15,605 bases of DNA. It comes from Asticcacaulis sp. (GTDB lineage: Bacteria > Pseudomonadota > Alphaproteobacteria > Caulobacterales > Caulobacteraceae). The translations under genes and the position numbers were made by a program. The notes under the pieces were generated by a model. That model was given only the letters and a program-made list of their open reading frames with translations, was not told the DNA's origin and made no database searches. Numbering within the stretch: position 1 is the first letter of the stretch; every line of letters begins with the position of its first letter. Shown here one piece after another: positions 6,779 to 14,383 of this stretch. The DNA lies in assembly GCF_020217185.1 (NCBI RefSeq), contig NZ_JAIWNX010000306.1:1-15605 (forward strand). Reading direction: 5' to 3'.

Positions 6779-8110
6779 ATGGCCCATCACTCTCAAGACA
6801 TTGAACAGGAAACGCTGCGCAAAAACCTGCTGCAGTTGATCCATCTGCGCGGCATGGCCTTCTATGGCCAGTTGGCGACGATCCTGACCGTCTATTACGG
6901 CTTCAACCTGGTCATCCGCATCGGGGAGATGCTCTGGGTCACCGCCGCGCTCGTGGCTTTCAACCTCTGGGCTCTTTATCGATACAAATCCAAAGCGCGT
7001 ATCAGCGATTTTGAGCTGTTTGCCGGGCTTATGGTCGATGTGGTGGCCTTTACCGCGCAGCTTTATCTGAGTGGCGGCACCTCCAACCCATTCATCCTTC
7101 TGTACCTGCTTCCGGTCATCATCGGTTCGGTGCTGTTAAGACCGCTCTACGCCTGGAGTATCGCGGCCAGTACGCTGGTATTTTACGCAGGCCTGAGCTT
7201 CTTCCGGCAATCCTATCCGGCAGCGCATGAACACCACGGCGGCACCTCTGCTGGCTTTGACATGCACGTGCACGGGATGATGATTGCCTATGCCATGGCT
7301 GCCTGTCTGGTGGTGTTTTTTGTGTCGCGGATTACGGCCAATCTTCGGGCTCGCGATCAGGAACTGGCGCAGCTTCAGCAGCAGTCTGCGGAAAACGCGC
7401 AAATCGTGCGGATGGGGCTGTTGAGCGCGGGCGCCGCGCACGAACTGGGCACGCCTCTGACGACCCTGTCGGTAATCCTCAAGGACTGGCACGACCTGTC
7501 AGTGCCACGTAAGCGCGCCGAGCAACTGGCGGACATCCACACGATGCAGGCACAGCTTGAGCGGTGTAAAGCCATCATCACCGGCATTTTGTCAGCTTCG
7601 GGTTCAGCCAGAGGTGAGGGGGCTATGGCCACTTCACTCAGAGGCTTTCTGGAGCAGACGCTGGGCGACTGGCAAAATCAAAACCCGGACGTCATTCTGG
7701 ATGCCTACCTTGATGTGCCTGATGTCAGCGTGGCCGCTGACCGCGTTATGTCTCAGACCCTGACGCACCTTCTGGATAATGCCGTTGAAGCCGCTGGCCG
7801 AGACAAGACGGTAGTATTTATGGCCAGAGTAGAAGCTGACATGCTGATCCTGGCCGTTGACGACGAAGGGCCGGGCTTCCATCCGGATATCTTGTCGCGG
7901 ATCGGTGAACCCTATCTTTCAACAAAGGACGAGGCCGGCCGGAGTGGTCGGGGACTGGGCCTCTTTCTTGGGCATAACACACTCCGTTCGCTGGGCGGAC
8001 AACTCATCGCCTCGAACCGGGCGAGTGCGGGGCGGAAGGGTCCGGGTGCGCGTGTCGAACTGAAGCTGCCTCTGGGGGCCATCCTCTTGCAAGAAGTGCG
8101 TGACCAGTGA
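6779..8110 (+). CDS. regB: RegB/PrrB/ActS-type redox sensor histidine kinase
   Basis: The 443-residue product has about six membrane segments in residues 25-185, then a short coiled coil (about 186-208) and a kinase core. The H box is 'AAHELGTPLTTL' with H221; the N box has N334 ('LLDNAVEAA'); 'DEGPGF' (362-367) and 'GRGLGLFLG' (390-398) bind ATP. Two features mark the RegB subfamily: GGTSNPF at 99-105, the ubiquinone-sensing heptapeptide GGxxNPF, and C263 in 'ERCKAI', 42 residues after H221, where RegB has its redox cysteine. A loop at 150-168 is rich in His and Met (HEHH...MHVHGMM). ATG at 6779 is preferred to a GTG at 6704, because the longer form would run through the operator and add no family sequence; the ribosome-binding site is weak. 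It overlaps the regulator gene by four bases (GTGA). RegB kinases phosphorylate RegA according to respiratory redox state. Confidence 0.93.
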   Translation: MAHHSQDIEQETLRKNLLQLIHLRGMAFYGQLATILTVYYGFNLVIRIGEMLWVTAALVAFNLWALYRYKSKARISDFELFAGLMVDVVAFTAQLYLSGGTSNPFILLYLLPVIIGSVLLRPLYAWSIAASTLVFYAGLSFFRQSYPAAHEHHGGTSAGFDMHVHGMMIAYAMAACLVVFFVSRITANLRARDQELAQLQQQSAENAQIVRMGLLSAGAAHELGTPLTTLSVILKDWHDLSVPRKRAEQLADIHTMQAQLERCKAIITGILSASGSARGEGAMATSLRGFLEQTLGDWQNQNPDVILDAYLDVPDVSVAADRVMSQTLTHLLDNAVEAAGRDKTVVFMARVEADMLILAVDDEGPGFHPDILSRIGEPYLSTKDEAGRSGRGLGLFLGHNTLRSLGGQLIASNRASAGRKGPGARVELKLPLGAILLQEVRDQ

Positions 8111-8637
8111 CCAATCTGACGACCCTGATTGTTGATGACGACAAGGATCTGGCCGCGTCTCTGGCCCGGTCATTGGCCCGACGCGGCTTTAAGACCCATA
8201 TCGCTCACACGGCGGAAGACGGGGTTGCGCTGGCGGAGACCCTGAAACCCGCCTTCGCACTGGTCGATCTCAAAATGCCCGGAGCGTCGGGCCTGGAGTG
8301 CGTCAAAGGCCTGCATGCCCTCGACCCGGAGATGCGTATTGTCGTCCTCACCGGCTATGCCAGCATCAATACGGCGGTGCAGGCCATCAAGCTGGGGGCC
8401 ACGCATTATCTGGCCAAACCCGCCAATGCCGATGAGATTATTGCGGCATTCGAGCACGATGAACCCAGTACAGACGTGGCCCTGACCCCACGCCCGACCT
8501 CGATCAAGAACCTCGAATGGGAACGCATCCACGAGATGCTGGTCGAAACTGATTACAACATCTCCGCCACCGCCCGCCGCCTTGGGATGCACCGGCGCAC
8601 CCTGACGCGCAAACTGGCGAAACAGCCTGTAAAGTAA
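8107..8637 (+). CDS. regA: RegA/PrrA/ActR-type response regulator
   Basis: The 176-residue product has a receiver domain with the acidic pair D10-D11, phosphorylation site D54 ('FALVDLKMPG'), T82 and K104 ('LAKPA'), followed by a short linker and a Fis-type helix-turn-helix at about 143-176. That C-terminal segment, 'NISATARRLGMHRRTLTRKL', is nearly invariant in RegA/PrrA/ActR/RegR and makes the assignment firm. Unlike NtrC proteins there is no AAA+ domain. It starts at GTG, overlapping the kinase stop codon by four bases, so the pair is translationally coupled. The family controls respiration, redox and energy genes. Here its likely targets are the four GGACA-N3-TGTCC sites around it, including one before its own operon, which would give autoregulation; this is an inference from box similarity and position. 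Confidence 0.93.
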   Translation: MTNLTTLIVDDDKDLAASLARSLARRGFKTHIAHTAEDGVALAETLKPAFALVDLKMPGASGLECVKGLHALDPEMRIVVLTGYASINTAVQAIKLGATHYLAKPANADEIIAAFEHDEPSTDVALTPRPTSIKNLEWERIHEMLVETDYNISATARRLGMHRRTLTRKLAKQPVK

Positions 8638-8648
8638 CCTTAGGTGTA

Positions 8649-8661
8649 GGACATTTTGTCC
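8649..8661. promoter_or_regulatory. Palindromic operator copy 4 (GGACA-TTT-TGTCC)
   Basis: A perfect copy 12 bases after the regA stop codon and 77 bases before the TonB-2 ATG. It implies that TonB-2 and the PepSY gene have their own regulated promoter in addition to any read-through from regBA. Confidence 0.7.
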
Positions 8662-8738
8662 AACTGTCTGGGGCCAGGAACTCCGTTACACGCCCTCCCA
8701 ACTGTGAGCGACGTCTGGTCGCATCCGACCTGGGGACT

Positions 8739-11060
8739 ATGGGTATGTTCATCTCTAAAAAAAATGCACTTCTGGCCACGCTTCTGGCGGGCGCATCTGT
8801 GCTCCCTTTGAGCGTTCACGCGGCCGAAACACCCGAAGCGCCCGCCGAAGACAAGGTTGAGAACATCATCGTTGTCGGACAGAAAAACACGCCGATCACC
8901 GTCAAGCCCAGAGGCCTTTCCGTCTCTTTGGGCCGGGAAGAGTTCGAAAAGGTCAACGCGCTCAACGTCGAAGACCTGATGAAGTACACACCCAATTTTT
9001 TTGTCCGCAAGCGCTTTGCCGGTGATGACAATGCGGTGGTGGCTATGCGTGGCGCCAACACGGTGCAGAGCGCGCGCACCATCGTTCTCGTTGATGGCTT
9101 CCTCGTCTCCAACTTCCTCGGCAATCGGTTCGATTTCCCGCCGAAATGGAACGTCGTCGGCCCGTCGGAAATCCGGCAGTTCGATATCGTCTACGGACCC
9201 TATTCGGCGCGCTATAACGGCAATTCGATGGGGGGCGTGGTCTCGATCACAACCGATGAGCCCAAAGCCAATGGCGGGTATGCCACCGTCCAGAAGATGA
9301 TCATGCCGTTCAAAGAGTGCGGTTTTGATGAGACGTTTGAGGGCTACAGCTTCGAAGGCGGGCTGACGTGGAAGCCGCAGGGCAGCCGTCTGGGCCTTCG
9401 CGCCTCCTATCGCCATTTCGAAAATACCGGTCAGTCGATGACCTATAACCTGCTCTCGCGCGTTGCCACGCAACCGACCTCGGCCTCCGTGCAGGCGACC
9501 TATACCGACGTCACGGGTGCCTATGTCGATCCGCGTCTGGCCACGCCGGTGTTTGGGGCGCAGTCCCCCGTCGATGTCGTGCAGGATCAGGCGCGGCTGC
9601 GCGCCAGCTATGATCTGGGGGCGGGCTGGAAGGCCGATGCTCTGCTCGTCTGGTGGAAATCCTCTCAGGACCTGACCGACGCGCGCACCTGGTTGACGGC
9701 AACCTCTACCGGACTGCCTGTCTATCAGGGCCGCGTGAAGTTCAACGGGGTGTACTATAACGCCACCGGCATCACCCATTCGACCTCTGAGCGCACCGAG
9801 TACCTGGCCGGTGGCCGTGTCAGCGGGCCTTGGGGCGGATGGGACGTGCGGGCCAACCTGTCGCGCTTCTGGATCGCCGAAAGCGACGGCCGGGCCTCGA
9901 ATGATTTCCAGACCGGGTTGTCGTCGGGCGTGGGTCGGCAGACGCTTCAGGACACACCGGGCTGGTGGGCCTTTGATGCCTCCATGCGTCAGGCCTTTGG
10001 CGCCCACGACATCACCTTCGGTGTCAACCAGAACCTCTATAAGGCCGGTCAGACCATCTACGCAGTCACAAACTGGCGCACCGCCGCCAATGCCACCTAT
10101 AATTCCGGCACCTTTGGCAAGACCTCCGGGTTCGGCGTCTTTGTCGAAGATGAAATCAGCCTGAGCGACCGCACCGAATTGACGCTGGGCGTCAGAGCCG
10201 ACCGCTGGCGCGCCTTTGATGGCGGTCTCGGCGGTCTGAATAGCGCCAACCAGAAGGTCATCACCCGCTACGACACGCGCAGCCAGACCTCGGTAGATCC
10301 GAAACTGTCGCTGCAAACCCGAGTCTCGGATACGCTGAGCCTGCAATTGAGCCTTGGCACCGCCACGCGCTTCCCAACCGTGGGCGAGCTCTATCAGGGC
10401 ACGTTTGATCCGGTCGCCCAGATTATTCTGCCTGATAGCTTCGACCCCAATCTCAAAGCCGAAAAATCGAAGGACATAAGCCTGATTGCGCGCCGAAAGT
10501 TCGCGCGCTCGAACCTGACCCTGTCGGCCTTCGGTCAGGACATTGATGACGCCATCTTCTCCTTTCAGGGCATCAATCAGTTCGGCAACACGGTCTCCAA
10601 TTATAAGAACATCGCGCGCATGAAGCAGTACGGTGTGGAAGCCATCTATGAGGCCAAAGACTTCGTCATCACGGGCCTCGACCTGAACGGCAGCGTGTCA
10701 TGGATGGACGCCAAGACGGTTGAAAACCCGGCCAACCGGGCAGCCGAGGGCGTGCAGTTCCCGCGCATCCCGCGCTGGCGCTCGAACGGCAGCCTGACCT
10801 ATGCCTTCACCGAGAAGCTGAAAGGCACGATGGGATGGCGCTATGCCTCACGGCCGAACTCTGACCTGTTCGGGCTGTCGCGCGGCCGCGCCTTTGGCTT
10901 CCAGAGCGAATACAACACTTACGATCTGAAGGTGAACTACGCGGTGACGCCTCGGACGCAGGTCAGTGTCGGCATTGACAATGTCGCCAACTATCAGGCC
11001 TACGTCTCGCACCCGCTGCCGCAGCGCACCGTCCTCATCGAACTCAAGTATCGTCAGTAG
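8739..11060 (+). CDS. TonB-dependent outer-membrane receptor
   Basis: The 773-residue product begins with a signal peptide (ending near VHA-A), then a TonB-box-like 'ENIIVVGQ' at about 42-49. The plug domain (about 55-180) shows 'VEDLMKYTPNFFVRKRF', 'AMRGANTV', 'RTIVLVDGFLV' and 'IVYGPYSARYNGNSMGG'. The barrel follows, with late 'RFPTVGELYQG', 'IDNVANYQAY' and a terminal 'VLIELKYRQ'. It differs in class from TonB-1: it lacks the siderophore-type signatures and is closer to receptors that are paired with PepSY-TM proteins. ATG at 8745, six bases downstream in frame, is an equally good start. The PepSY gene begins nine bases after the stop, so the two form a transcription unit. The substrate is unknown; a metal chelate such as a copper or iron complex is the best guess from context. 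Confidence 0.9.
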   Translation: MGMFISKKNALLATLLAGASVLPLSVHAAETPEAPAEDKVENIIVVGQKNTPITVKPRGLSVSLGREEFEKVNALNVEDLMKYTPNFFVRKRFAGDDNAVVAMRGANTVQSARTIVLVDGFLVSNFLGNRFDFPPKWNVVGPSEIRQFDIVYGPYSARYNGNSMGGVVSITTDEPKANGGYATVQKMIMPFKECGFDETFEGYSFEGGLTWKPQGSRLGLRASYRHFENTGQSMTYNLLSRVATQPTSASVQATYTDVTGAYVDPRLATPVFGAQSPVDVVQDQARLRASYDLGAGWKADALLVWWKSSQDLTDARTWLTATSTGLPVYQGRVKFNGVYYNATGITHSTSERTEYLAGGRVSGPWGGWDVRANLSRFWIAESDGRASNDFQTGLSSGVGRQTLQDTPGWWAFDASMRQAFGAHDITFGVNQNLYKAGQTIYAVTNWRTAANATYNSGTFGKTSGFGVFVEDEISLSDRTELTLGVRADRWRAFDGGLGGLNSANQKVITRYDTRSQTSVDPKLSLQTRVSDTLSLQLSLGTATRFPTVGELYQGTFDPVAQIILPDSFDPNLKAEKSKDISLIARRKFARSNLTLSAFGQDIDDAIFSFQGINQFGNTVSNYKNIARMKQYGVEAIYEAKDFVITGLDLNGSVSWMDAKTVENPANRAAEGVQFPRIPRWRSNGSLTYAFTEKLKGTMGWRYASRPNSDLFGLSRGRAFGFQSEYNTYDLKVNYAVTPRTQVSVGIDNVANYQAYVSHPLPQRTVLIELKYRQ

Positions 11061-11069
11061 AGGCTGTCC

Positions 11070-12467
11070 ATGTCCGGGTCCGTTGATGAGTCTCTGAACC
11101 GCGCCAGGCGCCGCCAGGCCATGGTGCGGGCCGTCTGGCGCTGGCACTTCTACGCGGGCCTGTTCTGCATCCCGTTCATCATCATATTGTCGATCACCGG
11201 CTCTCTCTATCTGTTCAAGCCCCAGATCGAGAGCGCCATAGACCGGCCATACGATGCTCTGTCCTTTCCCGGGCCGGTGAAATCCATCACCGAGCAGGTG
11301 TCGGCGGCCAGTGTGGCCCATCCGGGGGCCAAACTGTCATCCGTTGAGGTGCGCCAGAACCCTCAGGATGCCACGCGCGTTGTGCTTACCGAGAACGGCG
11401 AAAAGCTGAGGCTGTACGTTCACCCCCAAACGCTCGCGATCCTCAAATCCGTCCCTGAGGAACAGCGCTTCATGGCGCAGGTGAAAAACATTCACGGGGA
11501 GCTTCTGTCCGGAAAGGTCGGCGAGATCATCGTGGAGCTGGCCGCCTGCTGGGCCATCGTCATGATCCTCACCGGGCTCTATCTGTGGTGGCCGCGTCAG
11601 GCCTCAGGGCTGGCGGGCGTGCTTTATCCACGGACAGGCATGGGCAAGCGCCTGTTCTGGCGTGACCTTCACGCTGTGACGGGTATCTATGTCTCATTTT
11701 TTGCCCTGTTCCTGTTATTGTCAGGGCTTCCGTGGACCTCTGTTTGGGGCGATGCCTTTAAACAGGTGCGCGTCATCACCCACACAGCAGCGGTCAAACA
11801 GGACTGGAGTTCGGGCCGCGCCGCTGACCGCAACACGGAGCGCGCAGAGACCGGTGCTTCAGAGCACGCTGATCATGAGACGGGCCAAGGTCAGCATGCC
11901 GGTCACAAAGGTCACACCGACGGCACGCCTGTGGTGTCACTCGACCGCATGTACGCCACGGTACGGGCGCTGGACCTGCCGGCACCCGTGACAATAAATG
12001 CGCCGTCGAAGAAGGTCAAAGGCTGGACCGCCCAATCCAACACGCAGAACCGGCCGCTCAGGGTGACTCTGAAGCTTGATCCCCGGTCCGGTCAGGTCCT
12101 TAGCCGCGAAACCTTTGTCCAGAAACACCCCATTGATCAGGTCGTTGGGTATATGATTGCCGCGCATGAAGGGCATCTTTTCGGCTGGCTAAACCAGGCC
12201 CTGGGCGTCTTTACCGCCCTGTTTCTGATCACCCTGTGTGTCAGTAGCATCATCATGTGGCTGAAGCGCCGTCCGGCTGGGAAGCTCGGCGCACCTGAAC
12301 CCGCTGCGAGCACGCCCGCGGGTATGGGGCTCCTTATACTGATCGTGGCCTTAGGGATTTTCCTGCCGGTTTTAGGGATCAGTCTGATCGTCGTTGGCGC
12401 GCTTGAATTCCTGGTCCTGAGACATTTACCGGGTGTCCGGACCTGGCTGGGGCTGCGAGCGGCATAA
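11070..12467 (+). CDS. PepSY-associated membrane protein with a His-rich loop
   Basis: The 465-residue product is a PepSY-TM family inner-membrane protein. Membrane segments lie at about 27-49, 154-174, 203-222 and 374-397, followed by two close hydrophobic segments at about 418-450. PepSY-type domains fall between the first and second, and between the third and fourth segments. Conserved histidines near the membrane (H26, H142, H201, H366 or H369) are candidates for heme binding, as in PepSY-TM proteins that reduce ferric siderophores. Between residues 265 and 282 there is a His-rich insertion (HADHE...QHAGHKGH), which looks like a metal-binding loop in the large periplasmic domain. It starts nine bases after the TonB-2 stop with AGAGG upstream. 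I infer that it handles or reduces the metal brought in by TonB-2. Confidence 0.88.
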   Translation: MSGSVDESLNRARRRQAMVRAVWRWHFYAGLFCIPFIIILSITGSLYLFKPQIESAIDRPYDALSFPGPVKSITEQVSAASVAHPGAKLSSVEVRQNPQDATRVVLTENGEKLRLYVHPQTLAILKSVPEEQRFMAQVKNIHGELLSGKVGEIIVELAACWAIVMILTGLYLWWPRQASGLAGVLYPRTGMGKRLFWRDLHAVTGIYVSFFALFLLLSGLPWTSVWGDAFKQVRVITHTAAVKQDWSSGRAADRNTERAETGASEHADHETGQGQHAGHKGHTDGTPVVSLDRMYATVRALDLPAPVTINAPSKKVKGWTAQSNTQNRPLRVTLKLDPRSGQVLSRETFVQKHPIDQVVGYMIAAHEGHLFGWLNQALGVFTALFLITLCVSSIIMWLKRRPAGKLGAPEPAASTPAGMGLLILIVALGIFLPVLGISLIVVGALEFLVLRHLPGVRTWLGLRAA

Positions 12468-12691
12468 GGTCTGCGTCCCTATAGGCTGACTGATTTGGTA
12501 AGGACTCTCAAACCTTTAGCGCGAAAGCCGCACCCTCGCTGCAATCCCCGCGTTTATTTTTGAGCGCGCTTCTCATTTTCAATTAAGGCGCGTATTGTTG
12601 GGCCAGTACCGCCGGTAGGGCGCGTGCGTGGGAAACCGATTAAGCCACTCCGGACAATTGCGTTGGACATCCAATGGCTACGGAGACGGTC
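12468..12691. other. Intergenic region after the PepSY gene, no gene seen
   Basis: No supported reading frame and no clear terminator for the PepSY gene; the best stem candidates are short and lack a T run. Near the right end, GGACA occurs twice as a direct repeat (12654-12658 and 12666-12670), and TTGGA-CA-TCCAA at 12664-12675 is a small palindrome just before the LuxR remnant. These do not match the GGACA-N3-TGTCC operator. Confidence 0.4.
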
Positions 12692-12962
12692 ATGCTTTCT
12701 GCAAACGGTCAGTATTCTTTTGAGCAATTTATCGATGACGCGAGCCGGGTCCGATCCGTCGACCATCTGTTCGATTTGTTCATCGATGCTATGGCCCGTT
12801 TGGGTTTTGATCGGGTCAACTTCTCGGTCCTGCGTGATCTGGATCTCGACGCGTCAGCCTAGGGCTTCGGACTGATCAGCACCTATCCCACGGTCTGGCA
12901 GGATTACTATGCCCGCAATGGGCTCTCACGCATCGACCCTGTGGTCAAATGGGCGATGGGCT
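12692..12962 (+). pseudogene. Remnant of a LuxR-type autoinducer-binding regulator
   Basis: Reading from ATG at 12692 (GGAGA upstream) gives 56 residues, a TAG at 12860-12862, then about 33 more in the same frame before the similarity ends near 12960. The part on both sides of the stop is one LuxR autoinducer-binding domain: 'MARLGFDRVNFSVLRDLDLD', then 'GFGLISTYPTVWQDYYARNG' and 'RIDPVVKWAM'. The W and Y of 'WQDYY' and the D of 'DPVV' are residues that bind acyl-homoserine lactone in TraR-like proteins. The rest of the ligand domain and the whole DNA-binding domain are missing. The gene is therefore broken twice, by a nonsense codon and by a 3' truncation. It cannot yield a working quorum-sensing regulator. 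Confidence 0.8.
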
Positions 12963-13077
12963 CCGTTTGTACGCAGCCGCTTACGGGGCCACCGAGCCGG
13001 TCGTCGATCTCATTCCCTACATGCTGGAGGCGTTCCTCCAGAGTGACAAAGGCTTTAAGCGAGGAGGTATGAAGTGA
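12958..13077 (+). pseudogene. Unidentified C-terminal gene fragment
   Basis: Immediately after the LuxR similarity stops, another plus-strand frame becomes gene-like: about 39 residues including 'YGATEPVVDLIPYMLEAFLQ' and a basic end (KGFKRGGMK), closed by TGA at 13075-13077. Codon third positions are GC-rich, as in the real genes of the window. It has no start of its own and I recognise no family. The abrupt change of frame and content suggests that a deletion joined the LuxR gene to the end of an unrelated gene. Confidence 0.35.
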
Positions 13078-13117
13078 TGCGCACCAACCCTAAGAAACTC
13101 TGGACGGCAACACGAGT

Positions 13118-13315
13118 GTGGTAACACCAGAAAAACTTGCATACAGCATTCCAGAAGCAATCCTGACGACGGGCCTCGGCCGAACATTCCTCTACGACCG
13201 TATGATGTCTGGTGAACTCAAATCACGCAAATTGGGTGGACGACGGGTTATCCTGAAGAACGATCTGATGGACTACCTGAATTCCAGCCCCCCAGGGCAG
13301 GGCCAGAGCCTTTAG
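13118..13315 (+). CDS. AlpA/excisionase-like helix-turn-helix protein
   Basis: The 65-residue protein is almost entirely one MerR-type winged helix-turn-helix of the excisionase (HTH_17) class: '[20 protein letters not shown]' at about 9-28, '[20 protein letters not shown]' at about 31-50, and 'MDYL' at about 51-54. Such proteins act as recombination directionality factors (Xis) or AlpA-like activators of integrase genes in prophages and integrative elements. It starts at GTG with a poor ribosome-binding site, and overlaps a small 15-codon frame at 13077-13124. No integrase gene is present in the window. The gene lies 150 bases from tRNA-Ser, a common attachment site, so it is probably a leftover of an integrated element. 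Confidence 0.75.
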   Translation: MVTPEKLAYSIPEAILTTGLGRTFLYDRMMSGELKSRKLGGRRVILKNDLMDYLNSSPPGQGQSL

Positions 13316-13386
13316 TCGTCGACTGCATTCCGATCGGCGTTGGTGGCCTCCGAAGCGACTCAGGGGCCATTTTTTCTGCCAAAACG

Positions 13387-13407
13387 TTTTAGGCTCGTTT
13401 TTAGGCT
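13387..13407. repeat. Short direct repeat near the tRNA gene
   Basis: TTTTAGGCT occurs at 13387-13395 and again at 13399-13407, a 12-base period, between the excisionase-like gene and tRNA-Ser. Paired short repeats like these occur as arm-type sites for integrases or excisionases, but two copies of nine bases are weak evidence. Confidence 0.35.
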
Positions 13408-13465
13408 TGCCCTTCGTTGGGCGTGTAAAAATCGCTAAATTTTCAGTTATTTACGCCGAAGAAAA

Positions 13466-13555
13466 TGGCGGACAGAGAGGGATTCGAACCCTCGATAGAG
13501 TTGCCCCTATACACGCGTTCCAGGCGTGCGCCTTCAACCACTCGGCCACCTGTCC
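13466..13555 (-). tRNA. tRNA-Ser (anticodon GGA)
   Basis: A complete class II tRNA of 90 bases on the minus strand. The acceptor stem pairs GGACAGG with TCTGTCC (last pair G-U), then discriminator G and an encoded CCA. The anticodon stem CACGC/GCGTG encloses CTGGAAC with anticodon GGA, reading UCC and UCU. A long variable arm follows, and the T arm is GAGGG-TTCGAAT-CCCTC. Serine tRNA genes are frequent attachment sites for integrative elements, which fits the excisionase-like gene next to its 3' end. Confidence 0.97.
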
Positions 13556-13693
13556 ATCACTGGCAAGACCGGGCCGTGCCGCAGGTCTTGGGAAGGCGGC
13601 GGTTATAACCGTCCACCGATAAATCGCAAGCCCCTAACTGGCCTCTGGCGCTATCTTTTTTACACCCTATATGTCCGGCATAGGTCTATTATT

Positions 13694-13707
13694 GGGGATA
13701 AATCCCC
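13694..13707 (+). other. Small hairpin in the msrA leader
   Basis: GGGGA-TAAA-TCCCC forms a 5-bp stem with a 4-base loop about ten bases before the msrA ribosome-binding site (AGGAG at 13717-13721). It could influence msrA translation or be chance. Confidence 0.3.
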
Positions 13708-13728
13708 CTGCATACTCAGGAGCCGCGC

Positions 13729-14367
13729 ATGTTCGGTAGCAAAACCCGCCTGATTTCCCGTGAAGACGCCCTGCCGGGCCGTGCCGAGGCGCTGCCCACC
13801 GACACGACTCACGCCGTACTGGGGACGCCGCTGAAAGGCCCATTCCCTGAAGGCACCGAAACCGTAGTGTTCGCCATGGGCTGTTTCTGGGGCGTCGAGC
13901 GCCTGTTCTGGCAGCAGGCGGGTGTCTATACGACGGCGGCTGGCTATATCGGTGGCTATACGCCCAACCCGACCTATCGTGAGGTGTGCACCGGTCAGAC
14001 GGGCCACACCGAAGGCGTGCTGGTCGTTTATGATCCGGCCAGGGTCAGCTTTGAGGCGCTTTTAAAGCTCTTCTGGGAGCGTCACGACCCGACGCAGGGG
14101 ATGCGTCAGGGTAATGATGTCGGCACGCAGTACCGTTCGGCCATCTTTACCACCACCGAGGCGCAGTACGAGGCGGCGCTGAAGTCGCGCGATGCGTTTG
14201 AGGCGGCGTTGTCGGCCAAGGGCCTTGGGCCGATCACCAGCGAGATTTTCGGCCCGGACAACGAGCAGCCCTTCTATTATGCCGAAGACTACCATCAGGG
14301 CTATTTGGAAAAGAACCCGGAAGGTTATTGCGGCCTTAAGGGCACGGGCGTCACCTGCGCCATTTAA
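13729..14367 (+). CDS. msrA: Peptide methionine sulfoxide reductase A
   Basis: The 212-residue product is MsrA of the long E. coli type, with nearly the same length and N-terminal extension ('[14 protein letters not shown]'). The catalytic cysteine is C52 in '[13 protein letters not shown]', and the family signatures '[20 protein letters not shown]' and 'GTQYRSAI' are intact. Resolving cysteines C201 ('GYCG') and C210 near the C terminus correspond to the two used by E. coli MsrA, so a thioredoxin-recycled mechanism is expected. It reduces methionine-S-sulfoxide in cytoplasmic proteins; there is no signal peptide. The ATG has AGGAG six bases upstream. It appears to be a single-gene unit in front of hairpin structures and convergent to nnrD. 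Confidence 0.96.
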   Translation: MFGSKTRLISREDALPGRAEALPTDTTHAVLGTPLKGPFPEGTETVVFAMGCFWGVERLFWQQAGVYTTAAGYIGGYTPNPTYREVCTGQTGHTEGVLVVYDPARVSFEALLKLFWERHDPTQGMRQGNDVGTQYRSAIFTTTEAQYEAALKSRDAFEAALSAKGLGPITSEIFGPDNEQPFYYAEDYHQGYLEKNPEGYCGLKGTGVTCAI

Positions 14368-14383
14368 GAGCCCCTCGCCGGGC

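Noticed and set aside
8640..10346. A 568-residue open frame on the minus strand opposite TonB-2
   Set aside because: It is fully antisense to a receptor gene with clear domain signatures, has no recognisable domains and is rich in Arg, Gly and Asp, as expected of a GC-rich shadow frame.
12860..12862. Possible recoding (readthrough) of the TAG in the LuxR gene
   Set aside because: The gene is also truncated and lacks its DNA-binding domain, so a plain nonsense mutation in a decaying gene is the simpler explanation.
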